Shown piece by piece: positions 17,082 through 27,092 of a DNA stretch of 64,000 nt. A program made the translations under genes and the position numbers. The notes below the pieces were generated by a model. The model ran no database searches, was not told the DNA's origin, and was given only the letters and a program-made list of their open reading frames with translations. Source of the DNA: CAYNZV01 sp965217095 (lineage in GTDB: Bacteria; Latescibacterota; UBA2968; UBA8231); assembly GCA_965217095.1 (NCBI GenBank), contig OZ244235.1, forward strand, positions 4,216,001-4,280,000, in the 5' to 3' direction. Position 1 is the first letter of the stretch. Each line of letters starts with the position of its first letter.

Positions 17082-17942
17082 ATGCGTTTGGGTGTCGTCG
17101 GAATGTTACCTTCCGACCTATCGATGATTGAGGCGGAGCACCTGGAAGCCGTCCGCAAGTTGGATCTTACCGGCATCAGCGTTGGACAGGGTCGCGAGCA
17201 GCTTTTTGATGTGGATCCGTCCGCCTGCAAACAGGTGCGATCGCTGTGCAGGGATATGGCGATGGACCTGGTGCAGTTCAATGTGGGATATGGCGAGTGT
17301 CTCTTTCATCCCGACGCGAATGTTCGCGACCGGGCGCTGGAGACGATTGAGCGCGGCATCGAGGTCGGCTCCGCGGTGGGCGCCCACGCCTGCCTGATTC
17401 GCCCGGGAAGCATGGGGAACAGCCCCTACGCTATCGCCATGGAGAACATGTTGCCCGGGTGCCGCGAGCGCCTCGTGGAAACTCTCAGGAGGGTGGCGAA
17501 CAAAGCGGAAGCAGAAGGGGCGGTCATCATGATCGAAACCCATGCGGTTACCGCCATGGACTCTCCCGAAACCAACCGGGAGATTCTCCAACAGGTAGGA
17601 TCTGATGCGGTAGGCGTGGTTATGGACTACGTAAACCATTTCCAATCGTTGGATCAGGTCTACAACAACACCGAGCGCCTGAAGCATATCTATGCGGTCA
17701 TGGGTCCCCTGGCGCCAGTAGGACACTGTAAGGACATCAAGTTCGGCCAGGGGCTGGTCATTCACATCGACGAGGAAGTACCCGGCGATGGTGTTCTGGA
17801 TATGGAAACGGCCCTGCGATGCTGGCACGAACTCTATCCGGACGGGTACATGCTGCTGGAGCACCTCCCCGATGAACTCTATCCCCGGGCCAGCGCCAAT
17901 GTGCACCGGATCGCATCACAGGCAAAGATCGAAATTCACTGA
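17082..17942 (+). CDS. Sugar phosphate isomerase/epimerase-like TIM-barrel protein
   Basis: 286 residues of the xylose-isomerase-like TIM-barrel superfamily (AP endonuclease 2 / IolE / IolI type). Acidic and His metal ligands of the barrel can be read in MIETHAVT, VMDYVNHFQ, GHCKDIKF and LLEHLPDE. Members isomerise or epimerise keto-sugars and inosose-like compounds. The substrate is unknown. A strong GAGGAGAAA ribosome site precedes the ATG. ATP sulfurylase follows after 12 bases, so the two are probably co-transcribed, though their roles do not connect in any way I recognise. Confidence 0.82.
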   Translation: MRLGVVGMLPSDLSMIEAEHLEAVRKLDLTGISVGQGREQLFDVDPSACKQVRSLCRDMAMDLVQFNVGYGECLFHPDANVRDRALETIERGIEVGSAVGAHACLIRPGSMGNSPYAIAMENMLPGCRERLVETLRRVANKAEAEGAVIMIETHAVTAMDSPETNREILQQVGSDAVGVVMDYVNHFQSLDQVYNNTERLKHIYAVMGPLAPVGHCKDIKFGQGLVIHIDEEVPGDGVLDMETALRCWHELYPDGYMLLEHLPDELYPRASANVHRIASQAKIEIH

Positions 17943-17954
17943 TTGGAGAGATTG

Positions 17955-19145
17955 ATGATCGAACCACACAACGCGAAGGAGCTTAAACCGCTTTTCGTTG
18001 CTGACGCTTCGCGGCGACGGGAGCTGACGGCGGAAGCGGCGAACCTGCCCTCCATCGTCACCTCATCAGGAGCCGCGGCCGCGGCCGTCATGCTGGCGTC
18101 GGGATACTTCACACCGTTGTCCGGATATATGAACCTCGCGACCGCGCGCACGGTCGCGTCGGAGATGAAGCTGGATGACGGTGTCTTATGGCCGGTACCG
18201 GTTCTCAATCTGATCGCAGCTGCAGACCTGCCATCGAAAGTAGAGGTGGGAACCAGGGTCGCGTTGCTCGATCCAAACGTGGAAGGTCAGCCGCCGATCG
18301 CCATCCAGACCGTAGAAGGCATCGATACCCTTGCGGACACCGACCTGGAGACCATGGTTCAGAGCACCTTCGGGACGACCGATCCCAAGCATCCGGGCGT
18401 TGCGGCCTTTGAGGCCATGGGCGATGTGGCGCTCTCTGGTCCCATCGAGGTTTTGAGCTACTCCTACTTTCGCGATGAGTTTCCGGACACCTTTCGTACG
18501 GCTCCCGAGATCAGAGAGGAATTCAAGCAACGAGGCTGGGACACAGTAGTCGCCTTCCAGACCCGCAACCCGATGCACCGCGCTCACGAGGAACTCTGCC
18601 GGATGGCTCAGGAGGCGGTCGATGCCGACGGTATCCTCATCCACATGTTGTTGGGCAAATTGAAGGCCGGAGACATCCCGGCGCCGATCCGGGATGCTTC
18701 CATTCGCAAAATGGTGGAGCTGTACTTCCCCAAGAATTCGGTAATGATCGCCGGCTACGGATTCGACATGCTTTATGCCGGACCGAGGGAGGCTGTGCTG
18801 CACGCGATCTTCCGGCAGAATTGCGGCTGCAGCCACCTGATTGTCGGTCGCGATCACGCCGGCGTCGGCGACTACTACGGACCGTTCGATGCCCAGACGG
18901 TCTTCGACGACATCCCCTCCGGGGCGTTGCAGATCGAGATTTTCCGCGGCGACCACACCGTCTGGTGCAACGTATGCGACAAAGTGGTCATGATGCGCGA
19001 TTGCCCCCACGGTCCCGGCGACTATCTGATGCTCTCCGGCACCAAGGTGCGGGATCTCCTGGCCGCAGGCGAGGCCCTACCTCCCGAATTTGCCCGTCCC
19101 GAAGTAGCGGAAATCCTGATGGAGCACTATCGGGATCAAGCCTAG
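17955..19145 (+). CDS. sat: Sulfate adenylyltransferase (ATP sulfurylase)
   Basis: About 396 residues. The enzyme activates sulfate with ATP to adenosine 5'-phosphosulfate. Signature motifs: QTRNPMHRAHEEL (the HxxH nucleotide site) and GRDHAGVGDYYGPFDAQ. The CNVCDKVVMMRDCPHG segment carries the Cys cluster found in the monomeric or archaeal-type enzymes and in sulfur oxidisers and sulfate reducers. I place the start at ATG 17955 because GGAGAG lies just ahead; an in-frame TTG at 17943 is also possible. There is no APS kinase domain, and no APS reductase, cysN or cysD gene is nearby. Confidence 0.93.
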   Translation: MIEPHNAKELKPLFVADASRRRELTAEAANLPSIVTSSGAAAAAVMLASGYFTPLSGYMNLATARTVASEMKLDDGVLWPVPVLNLIAAADLPSKVEVGTRVALLDPNVEGQPPIAIQTVEGIDTLADTDLETMVQSTFGTTDPKHPGVAAFEAMGDVALSGPIEVLSYSYFRDEFPDTFRTAPEIREEFKQRGWDTVVAFQTRNPMHRAHEELCRMAQEAVDADGILIHMLLGKLKAGDIPAPIRDASIRKMVELYFPKNSVMIAGYGFDMLYAGPREAVLHAIFRQNCGCSHLIVGRDHAGVGDYYGPFDAQTVFDDIPSGALQIEIFRGDHTVWCNVCDKVVMMRDCPHGPGDYLMLSGTKVRDLLAAGEALPPEFARPEVAEILMEHYRDQA

Positions 19146-19160
19146 TCTAGCAGTGGCTGC

Positions 19161-20501
19161 ATGACCGAACAGGCCCTCAAGAGCTGCGAACTTCACGTTC
19201 ATCTTGGTGGCTGCCTCTACGCCGCAGATCTGCTGGAGCTGTCTCGCGATCGCGCCCACGAGATCGATTGGGAGCTATACATCGACTCCTACGCCCAATC
19301 GTTCGGCACGAAACCCGATCCCCCCCGCTTGATCGCCGATGCCCTCGAAAGCACCGGAGGGTTTGACCGATTTCGTCGACACTATGTCGTAGGAGAAGAA
19401 GACAGCGGAGACTTTGCGCGCTTTCAGGCGAAAATCAATCTTGCCATCTGTGTCTATCGCCACTGGATGCGAGTCGGCCGCGCGGATGAGCTGGCACGGC
19501 ACATTATCGATCGACAGCGATCCCAGGGATTGGAATTCACGGAAATTCGCGCCATGTCGGGATCGGCGACGGAGGATCCAGACGGGTTCTTGCGTTTTCA
19601 CTGCACCAATGCACAGGTGTTGCGTGAGTGCTCCGGGGACGGATTCGAAGGGCGGTATATCATCAGCTTGCCACGCTGGGAGCCGTTGGCGGGTCTGGCG
19701 GTGGTGGAGAAACTGTTAGACACCGCACCCGAGCTTGTACCGACGATCGTCGGCCTCGATTTCTGTTTCTTCGAGGAGGGGTACCCTCCCAAAACCACCT
19801 CCCCTTTCTTCGAGCGGCTAAACGCTTTCAACACCAAACATCCGGAACGTGCACTGGAAGTGGTGTATCACGTGGGCGAGGTGTTTTTCGATAAGTCGCT
19901 GGAAAGTGCCGTACGCTGGGTGCACGAGGCCGCAGAGCTTGGGGCCCGGCGGCTGGGGCACGCTCTGGCGCTGGGCATTGAACCCGAGGTGGCGGTGGCT
20001 CGACGTCCTGACGCGCACGAATCCGAGCCGGCCGGCGAGCGGGTGGACCAGATCCGCTACGACCTCACAAATAAGCCGATGTTGGAAGCGTGCGGCGTCG
20101 AGGTGGACGAGAAAGGGCTAACGGCAGAGCTGGAGGAGCTGTCGGGGTCCCCGCCCTCGAAATCGATCTCGCGCCCCTATTCTGCGCAGCGGCTAGAGGA
20201 TGTTCGCCGCCGCCAGAACGCGGTCTTGAAACGTCTCACGGAGCTGGGCACCGTCATTGAATCCTGCCCCACCTCCAACCTGCGCATCGCCAGCCTTCCC
20301 GTCGCCGCCGCGCACCCTTTGGCCCGCTTCCTCCAAGCCGGCGTACAGGTCGTCATAGGTGCGGACGACCCGGGCGTGTTTGATATCTCGCTAGAGAGCG
20401 AGGTCGACTGGGCTTTCGAACATATCGACATGGCACCGGCCCAACTGGTGGAACGCTTGGGAGATCCTCGCCAACACCGACTTGGGGCGCGCCGCGAGTA
20501 G
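19161..20501 (+). CDS. Adenosine-deaminase-like amidohydrolase, probable C-terminal frameshift
   Basis: 446 residues as read. Zinc-hydrolase motifs of the adenosine/AMP deaminase superfamily: HVHLGG at residues 11-16, HVGEVFF with the catalytic Glu, LGHALALG, SCPTSN and GADDPGVF. An insert of about 60 residues between the LGHALALG and SCPTSN motifs makes it longer than ordinary adenosine deaminases, so the substrate is uncertain. The last 14 residues look off-frame: removing one G from the GGG at 20459-20461 gives a tail ERLEILANTDLGRAASSR ending at 20508, which fits the family better. It starts 15 bases after sat, apparently in the same operon. Confidence 0.82.
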   Translation: MTEQALKSCELHVHLGGCLYAADLLELSRDRAHEIDWELYIDSYAQSFGTKPDPPRLIADALESTGGFDRFRRHYVVGEEDSGDFARFQAKINLAICVYRHWMRVGRADELARHIIDRQRSQGLEFTEIRAMSGSATEDPDGFLRFHCTNAQVLRECSGDGFEGRYIISLPRWEPLAGLAVVEKLLDTAPELVPTIVGLDFCFFEEGYPPKTTSPFFERLNAFNTKHPERALEVVYHVGEVFFDKSLESAVRWVHEAAELGARRLGHALALGIEPEVAVARRPDAHESEPAGERVDQIRYDLTNKPMLEACGVEVDEKGLTAELEELSGSPPSKSISRPYSAQRLEDVRRRQNAVLKRLTELGTVIESCPTSNLRIASLPVAAAHPLARFLQAGVQVVIGADDPGVFDISLESEVDWAFEHIDMAPAQLVERLGDPRQHRLGARRE

Positions 20502-20539
20502 TCGCTAATCCCATCTCCAGCACGCGTCGAACCCCGCTT

Positions 20540-21157
20540 TCAACGCGGCAGTCCGGGGAGCTCGATCTCCCCCGCGGCAATCCGTTGCAGCGTTTCGGTG
20601 TAGATGAGATGCTCCTGGGTCAAAACGCGAGCTGCCAACTCCTCCGGGGTGTCATCCGCGAGCACCGGAACCTTTTTTTGAGCGACGATCGGCCCGGTGT
20701 CGTACTCCGCATCCACCAGGTGAACGGTTGCGCCGCTTTCTAGCTCCCCCGCCGCCAGAACTGCACCGTGCACCACCCTACCGTAAAACCCCTGGCCCCC
20801 GAACTTCGGCAGGAGAGCCGGATGAATGTTCAAGACGCGGCCTTTGAATGCGTTGAGGGTGCGTGGGCCGAGACGTTTCATATATCCGCAAAGACAGACC
20901 ACTTCGGATCCGTTTTCAGCTAGCGCGCCACAGATCGCCCGGTCCAGGTCCTCGGGATCAGGATGGGTGCGGCCGCTGAGGTGAACGGCTGGCACGCCGG
21001 CGCGACGCGCTCGAGCCAGCGCCCCGGATGCGGAATTGTTGCTGATGATCACTCGCGGTTGGGCGTGCAGCTTGCCCGCGGCGCAGGCTTCGAGTATCGC
21101 CTGCAGATTTGTGCCCCCATGAGAGGCAAGGAGTCCCAGCTGCAGCTTGCCCGTCAT
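20540..21157 (-). CDS. purN: Phosphoribosylglycinamide formyltransferase
   Basis: About 205 residues. It transfers the formyl group of 10-formyltetrahydrofolate to GAR in purine synthesis. Motifs: LGLLASHGGTNLQAIL at the N-terminus, HPALLPKFGGQGFYGRVVHG (catalytic His and loop) and VDAEYDTGPIV with the catalytic Asp. I chose ATG 21157 because it places the first beta-strand at the usual distance; an in-frame start at 21190 would add 11 residues. Neither has a clear ribosome site. It is convergent with the deaminase-like gene. Confidence 0.9.
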   Translation of the reverse strand: MTGKLQLGLLASHGGTNLQAILEACAAGKLHAQPRVIISNNSASGALARARRAGVPAVHLSGRTHPDPEDLDRAICGALAENGSEVVCLCGYMKRLGPRTLNAFKGRVLNIHPALLPKFGGQGFYGRVVHGAVLAAGELESGATVHLVDAEYDTGPIVAQKKVPVLADDTPEELAARVLTQEHLIYTETLQRIAAGEIELPGLPR

Positions 21158-21236
21158 CACATGAACGTGGCGAACGACACCTGGGCGCAATTCGCAGCTT
21201 CGAACCGGCGTATCGAGCCAGTCGCAGGAACGCGTG

Positions 21237-21587
21237 TCACAGGATCTCCAACACCCGATCGGGGGGTCGGCCCAATCTCGCCTTGCCGCCAGCGACGACG
21301 ATGGGCCGTTCGATCAAAATCGGATTCTCCGTCATCGCGGTAATCAGCTGTTCGTCGGTAATCTCGGCCCCACCCAAGTGCAACTCTTCGAAGACCGACT
21401 CCTTGGTGCGCATCAACTCCATGGGAGCCATTCCTAGCTGGTTGAGCAACCTCGTTAGGGTGGTGATGTCTGGAGGCGTTTTGAGGTATTCGATAACCTC
21501 CGGCTCGAACCCTCTCTCGCGGAGCAACTCAAGGGTCTGGCAACTCTTCGAGCAGCGGGGATTATGGTAGATTTCCAGCTTCGCCAT
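21237..21587 (-). CDS. ArsC-family reductase (arsenate reductase, glutaredoxin type)
   Basis: 116 residues with the ArsC/Spx thioredoxin-like fold. HNPRCSKSCQTLELL carries the active Cys and neighbouring residues of glutaredoxin-dependent arsenate reductases; RPIVV with the conserved Arg lies near the C-terminus. Family members reduce arsenate to arsenite with glutathione or glutaredoxin, but the YfgD-like subgroup has no proven role, and no arsenite pump or arsR is nearby. Detoxification is therefore inference. Confidence 0.85.
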   Translation of the reverse strand: MAKLEIYHNPRCSKSCQTLELLRERGFEPEVIEYLKTPPDITTLTRLLNQLGMAPMELMRTKESVFEELHLGGAEITDEQLITAMTENPILIERPIVVAGGKARLGRPPDRVLEIL

Positions 21588-21647
21588 GTGGTTCTCCGTG
21601 GACGGCGTGGCCTGGTTTCGCCGTGAGCAAGACTGCCCTCACACTCT

Positions 21648-24216
21648 TCAGGGATCCTCCGCGAGCACCTGGCGGATCTCCGCGGCACGGGGGTGATCTG
21701 GTTGTAGTTCCAATACTCGTCGCAGACAGCGATGGGCGTCTATGGGTTGGTTCACGTTGTTGAGATAGGTCAGTCCCAGGTTGAAATACGCCTTGGCATA
21801 GGTGGGATCCAGTGCGGTTGCCTTCTTCCATGACTGAATCGCCGCGCCGTAATTGGCCAACGCTTTGTGGGCGCTACCCAGGCTATTGTAGCCGCGCGCG
21901 TCCGTCGGATCCAGAGCTACGGCGGCGGCCCAGTGGTCCAGGGCTGCCTCATACCTGCCTTCCCCGTAGAGCACCACCCCCATGTTGTAGTGCGCCGCCG
22001 CGTATTGTGGGCGAATCTCAAGCGCGGTGCGCCAATGATCCATCGCCTGGCTGGTTGTTTGGAGATCGAAGGCGTAGGTCAGTCCCAAATTGTAATGTGC
22101 GTCGGCGTTTCCCGGATCGAGTTCAGCCACCCGGCGCCAGTGGTGGATGGCGAGCTCGGGGCGACCCTGGGCCCGGTGCTCTGCGCCCAGATGATCGTGG
22201 CTTGGCAGGTGATCCTCCTCTGCCGCCAGCGCCGCTTGCCAGCTGGCGATCGCACGCTCCGGCTGCTTCAGATCAAAACGGTAAACCAAGCCTTGGTTGA
22301 AATAGGCGTCCGCCATGTTCGGATCCACGGAAAGCGCTTTCTCCCAGTACCGAATGGCTTCATGGAAACGACCCAAGCGCCGAAAAGCGATGCCGGCATC
22401 GTTGTAGAAGCGTGGATCCGCGAAACCGGGATCTCGCCGTGCCGCTACCTGCGTGAGCTGGGCGAATTCGCCGGGCATGCCCTCATCGAGCGCCGACTTG
22501 GCAGCGCGCCGGCTTGCGGCGGCGAGCAGAGCATGGGCCGATTGTTTTGGGCGCGGCCGGGCATTCGCGGCGGCGGTTCGCCAGATCTGTACAGCGGGGC
22601 CGCTTTGCTGTAGAGCACCGAAGTTGGCCAGCGGGATGTAGTAGGCGTCGATCGGGTCGTACTGCGGGCGCGAAACATCCAGACCCTCAGGGTCGAAAAC
22701 GGCCACGCGTTCTCCCACTTCGGCAAGCGCGACCACGAGACTTGTATCGATGGGGGAAACGGAGAGTGGATGATCGTGTAGAATAACATAGTCGCATTCG
22801 AAATTCTCGACGGTCTCGATACTTCCGGAACCCAACTCCCGGTTACCATGCTGAATGACATAGCTGAAGAACGGCTTGTGGGGGTTCTCCCGCTCTAGAA
22901 AGGGGAGCAGCGCATCCATGGCCGCCACGTCCAGATTGCGCAGTGCTTTCTGCCGCTTCCACCAGAGATGCTCGAAGGTCTCAACCGGCACGTTGCCCGC
23001 CCAACCACCGAAGTTGCAACAGCGAGCGCCAGGAGCTGCGTTCCGCTCCATCCAGTCCCTGGCCTGGTGCCGCGTGTCCTCACTGGCTTGTAACTGCGCC
23101 ACGCGCACCGATCCGTAGAGCGGTTCGATCAGAAGAGCCAAGAGCAGTACCGCTCGCCAGCGCAAATAAGGGATCTGTCTTAGCGCCAGCGCCACCAGAA
23201 CCGCTTGCAGAGCGACAAGCGGCAGAGCATACCGGACAAAGGTGAGCTGGGCCCAACCGACCGCCAGGCCGATGCCCGCAAAAGCCGCTAGCACGACCCA
23301 CACCTCGGTTTGTCGTTGGCGAAAGACTTGCAGCCCCACGGCGATGGCGGCCGCGGCCAACCCGAGGTAACCGAGACTGTGTCGCAGGCTGAAAGTGAGA
23401 TGGTGCCACCAGGCGAGGTCTGCACTTCCCCGACCCCCGTGGGCATGGCTCGCCTGGAACAGGAAATGAGCTTTGAAGGTGGCAAAGTCCAGTAGTACGT
23501 ACGGAGAGGTTGCCAGGAAGAGCGCAACGGCGGCGATGGGCGCCGCCCACAGCCGACCCTGTAGGATCGATCGGCGCGCACACAGGTGTGCCACCGGAAT
23601 GGCGAGGCCGACGGCAACCCCGGGATATTTCGTGCTCGCTGCCAGACCGACCAGAGCGCCTGCCAACAGGTAGTCGCGGGTTCGGTCCGCGATCAGCAGT
23701 CGCACCGCCGCCCAGGTGGCCCCGGCAACCCAGAAGGCCAGAGGCACGTCCACCGCCGCCAGCGGAGTCTGACGCACGTGAAGAACGCTGACCGCCAGCA
23801 ATCCAGCCGCGGCCAGGGCGGTTCCCTCCCCTGCCACCCTTCTCGCCAGGTGATACACCCACCAGATCGTCAGCGTCGAAAGAAAGACACCTACTAACCT
23901 AGCCAGCAGCAGCAGCGAATCGGTGTCGAAAAAGGTGTGGTAGGCGGCGAACTCGGACGCCCGTCCAATCGCGGCCGAATATCTTGCCGACGATGAAATA
24001 AACGGCGTAAAGCAGCCCGAGGAGATAGAAGTGGAACGTAGGTTTATGGAAAGAGTGCGGATTGAGATCCCCACTGAAAAAATTCAGCGGGTACACCACC
24101 AGAAAGATTTCGTCGGGGTGCTCGGCGGGGGATCCGAGGACCATTCCCCAAAAACGCAGCCCCACCGCAGCAGCGAGTATCGCTAGAAGCGCCCAGTTCC
24201 TGAATCTATCCAACAC
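21648..24216 (-). CDS. PMT/GT39-like membrane glycosyltransferase with C-terminal TPRs (one frameshift)
   Basis: Two overlapping frames make one protein of about 855 residues. Residues 1 to about 80, read from ATG 24216, hold the first membrane helix and the loop GSPAEHPDEIF, whose acidic pair matches the catalytic loop of dolichyl-phosphate-mannose-type (GT39/GT83) transferases. The frame must shift near 23960-23972 to join EFAAYHTFFDTDS and the remaining membrane helices. A soluble domain follows, and about seven TPR repeats fill the last 270 residues (AYFNQGLVYRF, AHYNLGLTYAF, AHYNMGVVLYG, AYFNLGLTYLN). It likely moves a lipid-linked sugar to an extracytoplasmic target. The shift may be an assembly error or a real mutation. 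It is 12 bases downstream of acnA. Confidence 0.75.
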
Positions 24217-24228
24217 CGTCGGGTTGAG

Positions 24229-26922
24229 CTAGGATGCTGCCATGCGCCTCAGAACGGTGTGCAGGATTCCGCCGTTGCGGTAGTAGTTGACCTCCACCGG
24301 GGTGTCGATGCGACAAAGGGCCGAAAAACTTGAGCTTTGGTCACCGACCTTCGCCGTCACCTCAAGAATCTGCCTCGGTTTGAGATCGTCGTTTAGTCCG
24401 TCAAAGTCAAAGAGCTCCTCCCCGGTAAGTCCGAGGCTCTCGCGACTCTCGCCTTCGACGAACTGGAGCGGCAGGATGCCCGTGCCGATCAGATTGGAAC
24501 GGTGAATGCGTTCGTAACTCTCAGCGATGACGACCTTGACCCCCTGCAAAAACGGTCCTTTGGCAGCCCAATCGCGGCTGGAGCCCGTACCGTACTCCTT
24601 GCCGGCCAGGACGACCAACGGGGTGCCGTCCGCGACATGCTTGGCAGCCGCGTCGAAGATCGCCAGCGGCTCCGCTTCCTCCAGGTAACGGGTATACCCA
24701 CCCTCGACGTCCGCTACCATCTCGTTGCGGATGCGGATGTTAGCGAAGGTGCCACGCATCATCACCTCGTGGTTTCCACGTCGCGATCCGTAGCTGTTCC
24801 AGTCGCCACGATCCACACCGCGTTCTTCGAGATAGCGGGCAGCCGGGCTTCCCTGGGAGATTGCGCCCGCCGGCGATATGTGGTCGGTCGTCACGCTATC
24901 GGCCAGGCGGGCAAGGACGCGGGCGCCTGAAATCGGCTGAATCGGGTGTACCGCGGAGGACAGGCCGGCGAAGAAGGTCGGCCGGCGTATGTAGGTGCTG
25001 GACTCATCCCACGCGTAACGTTCGCCGGTGGCGACGCTGATCGCGTTCCAGGTCTGGTTGCCGCTGAAAACGTCGGCGTACTCCTCTTCGAACATCTTGG
25101 GTTGTACGGCGTGGGCGACTTCAGAACGAATCTCTTGCTGCGACGGCCAGACATCAACCAGCAGAACCGCGCGGCCTTCGCGGTCGATTCCAAGTGGCTC
25201 GCGACTCAAGTCGATATTGGCGCGGCCAGCCAGAGCGTAGGCGACCACGAGAGGGGGAGAGGCCAAAAAATTGGCCCGGGCCAGCGGATGTACGCGGCCT
25301 TCGAAGTTGCGGTTGCCGCTCAACACGCTGCAAGCCACGAGATCGTTCTCCTCGATCGCGTTTTCGATTTCGCTGCGCAAAGGGCCGGAATTCCCGATGC
25401 AGGTCGTACATCCGTACCCTACCGTGTGGAAACCCAGAGTAGCCAGATCATCCACCAGATCGGACTCCTCCAGATAGCGTGTCACGACTCGGGAGCCTGG
25501 TGCGAGACTGGTTTTCACATACGGTGGAACCGAGAGTCCGAGCCGGACCGCATTTCGCGCCAGCAAGCCGGCGCCGATCATCACGCTCGGATTGCTCGTA
25601 TTGGTGCACGAGGTGATTGCGGCTATTACCACCGCCCCATCGAACAGCTCGGTTGCCGCGCCGTCCACCTCTAGGGTGACGCGTTTTGATCCGGCTTGGC
25701 GATGGTACTTCTCCCCCAGCAGGGTCTCGAAAGAAGACTTCATGGCGGGCAGCGGGACCCGATCCTGCGGGCGGGTGGGACCAGCGAGGCTAGGCTCCAC
25801 CGAACCCATGTCCAGGGTCAGCTGCTCACTGAAGTGTGGTTCCGCCGCCGTGCTGGTGTAGTAGGTTCCTTGAGCTTCGTTGTAGGTCCGCACGCGGTCG
25901 ATGACCGCCTTCTTGCGGCCGGTCTGCTCGAGATAGGCCAGGGTTTCGTCATCCACCGGGAAGAGACCCACGGTGGCACCATACTCCGGAGCCATGTTAG
26001 CGATGGTAGCCCGATCGGCCAGGCTAAGGCGTTGCAGGCCCGGTCCGTAGAACTCCACGAACTTACCGACCACACCGTGCTGTCGCAGCATCTGTGTCAC
26101 GGTCAACACCAAGTCCGTGGCCGTGGTCCCGGGAGGGAGCTCACCCTCCAGTTTGAAACCGACCACGTGGGGCATCAGCATATAGATGGGCTGTCCCAAC
26201 ATCACCGCCTCCGCTTCGATCCCACCGACGCCCCAGCCGACGACGCCAAGACCGTTGATCATGGTGGTGTGGCTGTCAGTACCCACGAGGCTGTCCGGAA
26301 AGAAGACCGGCTGCCCGTCTGCGTCTTCCTGCGACTGCACCACCGATGCCAGGTACTCCAGGTTGACCTGATGCACGATACCGGTGGCGGGCGGAACGAC
26401 GCGGAAGTTGTCGAACGCCTCCTGGCCCCAGCGAAGGAACTCGTAGCGTTCCTTATTGCGCGTAAACTCCCGCTCCGCGTTTAATTGCAGGGCGCGCGGC
26501 TGCCCATAGTGATCAACCTGGACCGAGTGATCGATCACCAGGTCGACCGGAATCAACGGATTGACGCGTTTCGGATCGCCGCCGAGGTCCGCCATGACGT
26601 CGCGCATCGTGGCCAGGTCGACGACCGCCGGCACTCCGGTAAAGTCTTGCATGACCACGCGGCCGGGTTTGAACGGTATCTCCTCTTTGCCGGCCGTTTC
26701 CGGGTTCCACTGGGCGATGCGGGTTACATCCTCCTCGGTAATCTCGAATCCGTCGCACTGCCTTAGGGCCGCTTCCAGCAGAACTTTTATGGAATATGGC
26801 AAGCGCCCGATGTCGGCAATGCCGTCTTCCTCCAGTTTCTGGATGCGGTAGATAGACCCCGTACCAGCGCTCGTCTCGAGCGTCGCCCGGGCGCCGAAGC
26901 TGTCGTTGTTGTGGTTCGCCAT
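24229..26922 (-). CDS. acnA: Aconitate hydratase A
   Basis: 897 residues, the full length of AcnA/IRP-type aconitases. It isomerises citrate to isocitrate through a [4Fe-4S] cluster in the TCA cycle. Cluster ligands are visible in AITSCTNTSNPSVM and GYGCTTCIGNSGPL; the C-terminal swivel domain has GKEYGTGSSRDWAAKGP and ESYERIHRSNLIGTG. Start at ATG 26922. The upstream gap of 170 bases contains CCTCA-N4-TGAGG (27010-27023), a possible small operator. The glycosyltransferase-TPR gene follows closely. Confidence 0.95.
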   Translation of the reverse strand: MANHNNDSFGARATLETSAGTGSIYRIQKLEEDGIADIGRLPYSIKVLLEAALRQCDGFEITEEDVTRIAQWNPETAGKEEIPFKPGRVVMQDFTGVPAVVDLATMRDVMADLGGDPKRVNPLIPVDLVIDHSVQVDHYGQPRALQLNAEREFTRNKERYEFLRWGQEAFDNFRVVPPATGIVHQVNLEYLASVVQSQEDADGQPVFFPDSLVGTDSHTTMINGLGVVGWGVGGIEAEAVMLGQPIYMLMPHVVGFKLEGELPPGTTATDLVLTVTQMLRQHGVVGKFVEFYGPGLQRLSLADRATIANMAPEYGATVGLFPVDDETLAYLEQTGRKKAVIDRVRTYNEAQGTYYTSTAAEPHFSEQLTLDMGSVEPSLAGPTRPQDRVPLPAMKSSFETLLGEKYHRQAGSKRVTLEVDGAATELFDGAVVIAAITSCTNTSNPSVMIGAGLLARNAVRLGLSVPPYVKTSLAPGSRVVTRYLEESDLVDDLATLGFHTVGYGCTTCIGNSGPLRSEIENAIEENDLVACSVLSGNRNFEGRVHPLARANFLASPPLVVAYALAGRANIDLSREPLGIDREGRAVLLVDVWPSQQEIRSEVAHAVQPKMFEEEYADVFSGNQTWNAISVATGERYAWDESSTYIRRPTFFAGLSSAVHPIQPISGARVLARLADSVTTDHISPAGAISQGSPAARYLEERGVDRGDWNSYGSRRGNHEVMMRGTFANIRIRNEMVADVEGGYTRYLEEAEPLAIFDAAAKHVADGTPLVVLAGKEYGTGSSRDWAAKGPFLQGVKVVIAESYERIHRSNLIGTGILPLQFVEGESRESLGLTGEELFDFDGLNDDLKPRQILEVTAKVGDQSSSFSALCRIDTPVEVNYYRNGGILHTVLRRMAAS

Positions 26923-27092
26923 GCTCCATCTCCGTCTTCCCGCGGGCGCCTTTGGTCGTGCGGGTGCCCGGGTCGGGGTGTGGCTAATTGTTTATGCGGG
27001 AACAACCTACCTCAGGTTTGAGGAGCTATAGAAGGTACTTCTGACCCTTGGGAAGTCAAGTAATTCGGGCCTGTCGTACGCTCCCGGTAATA

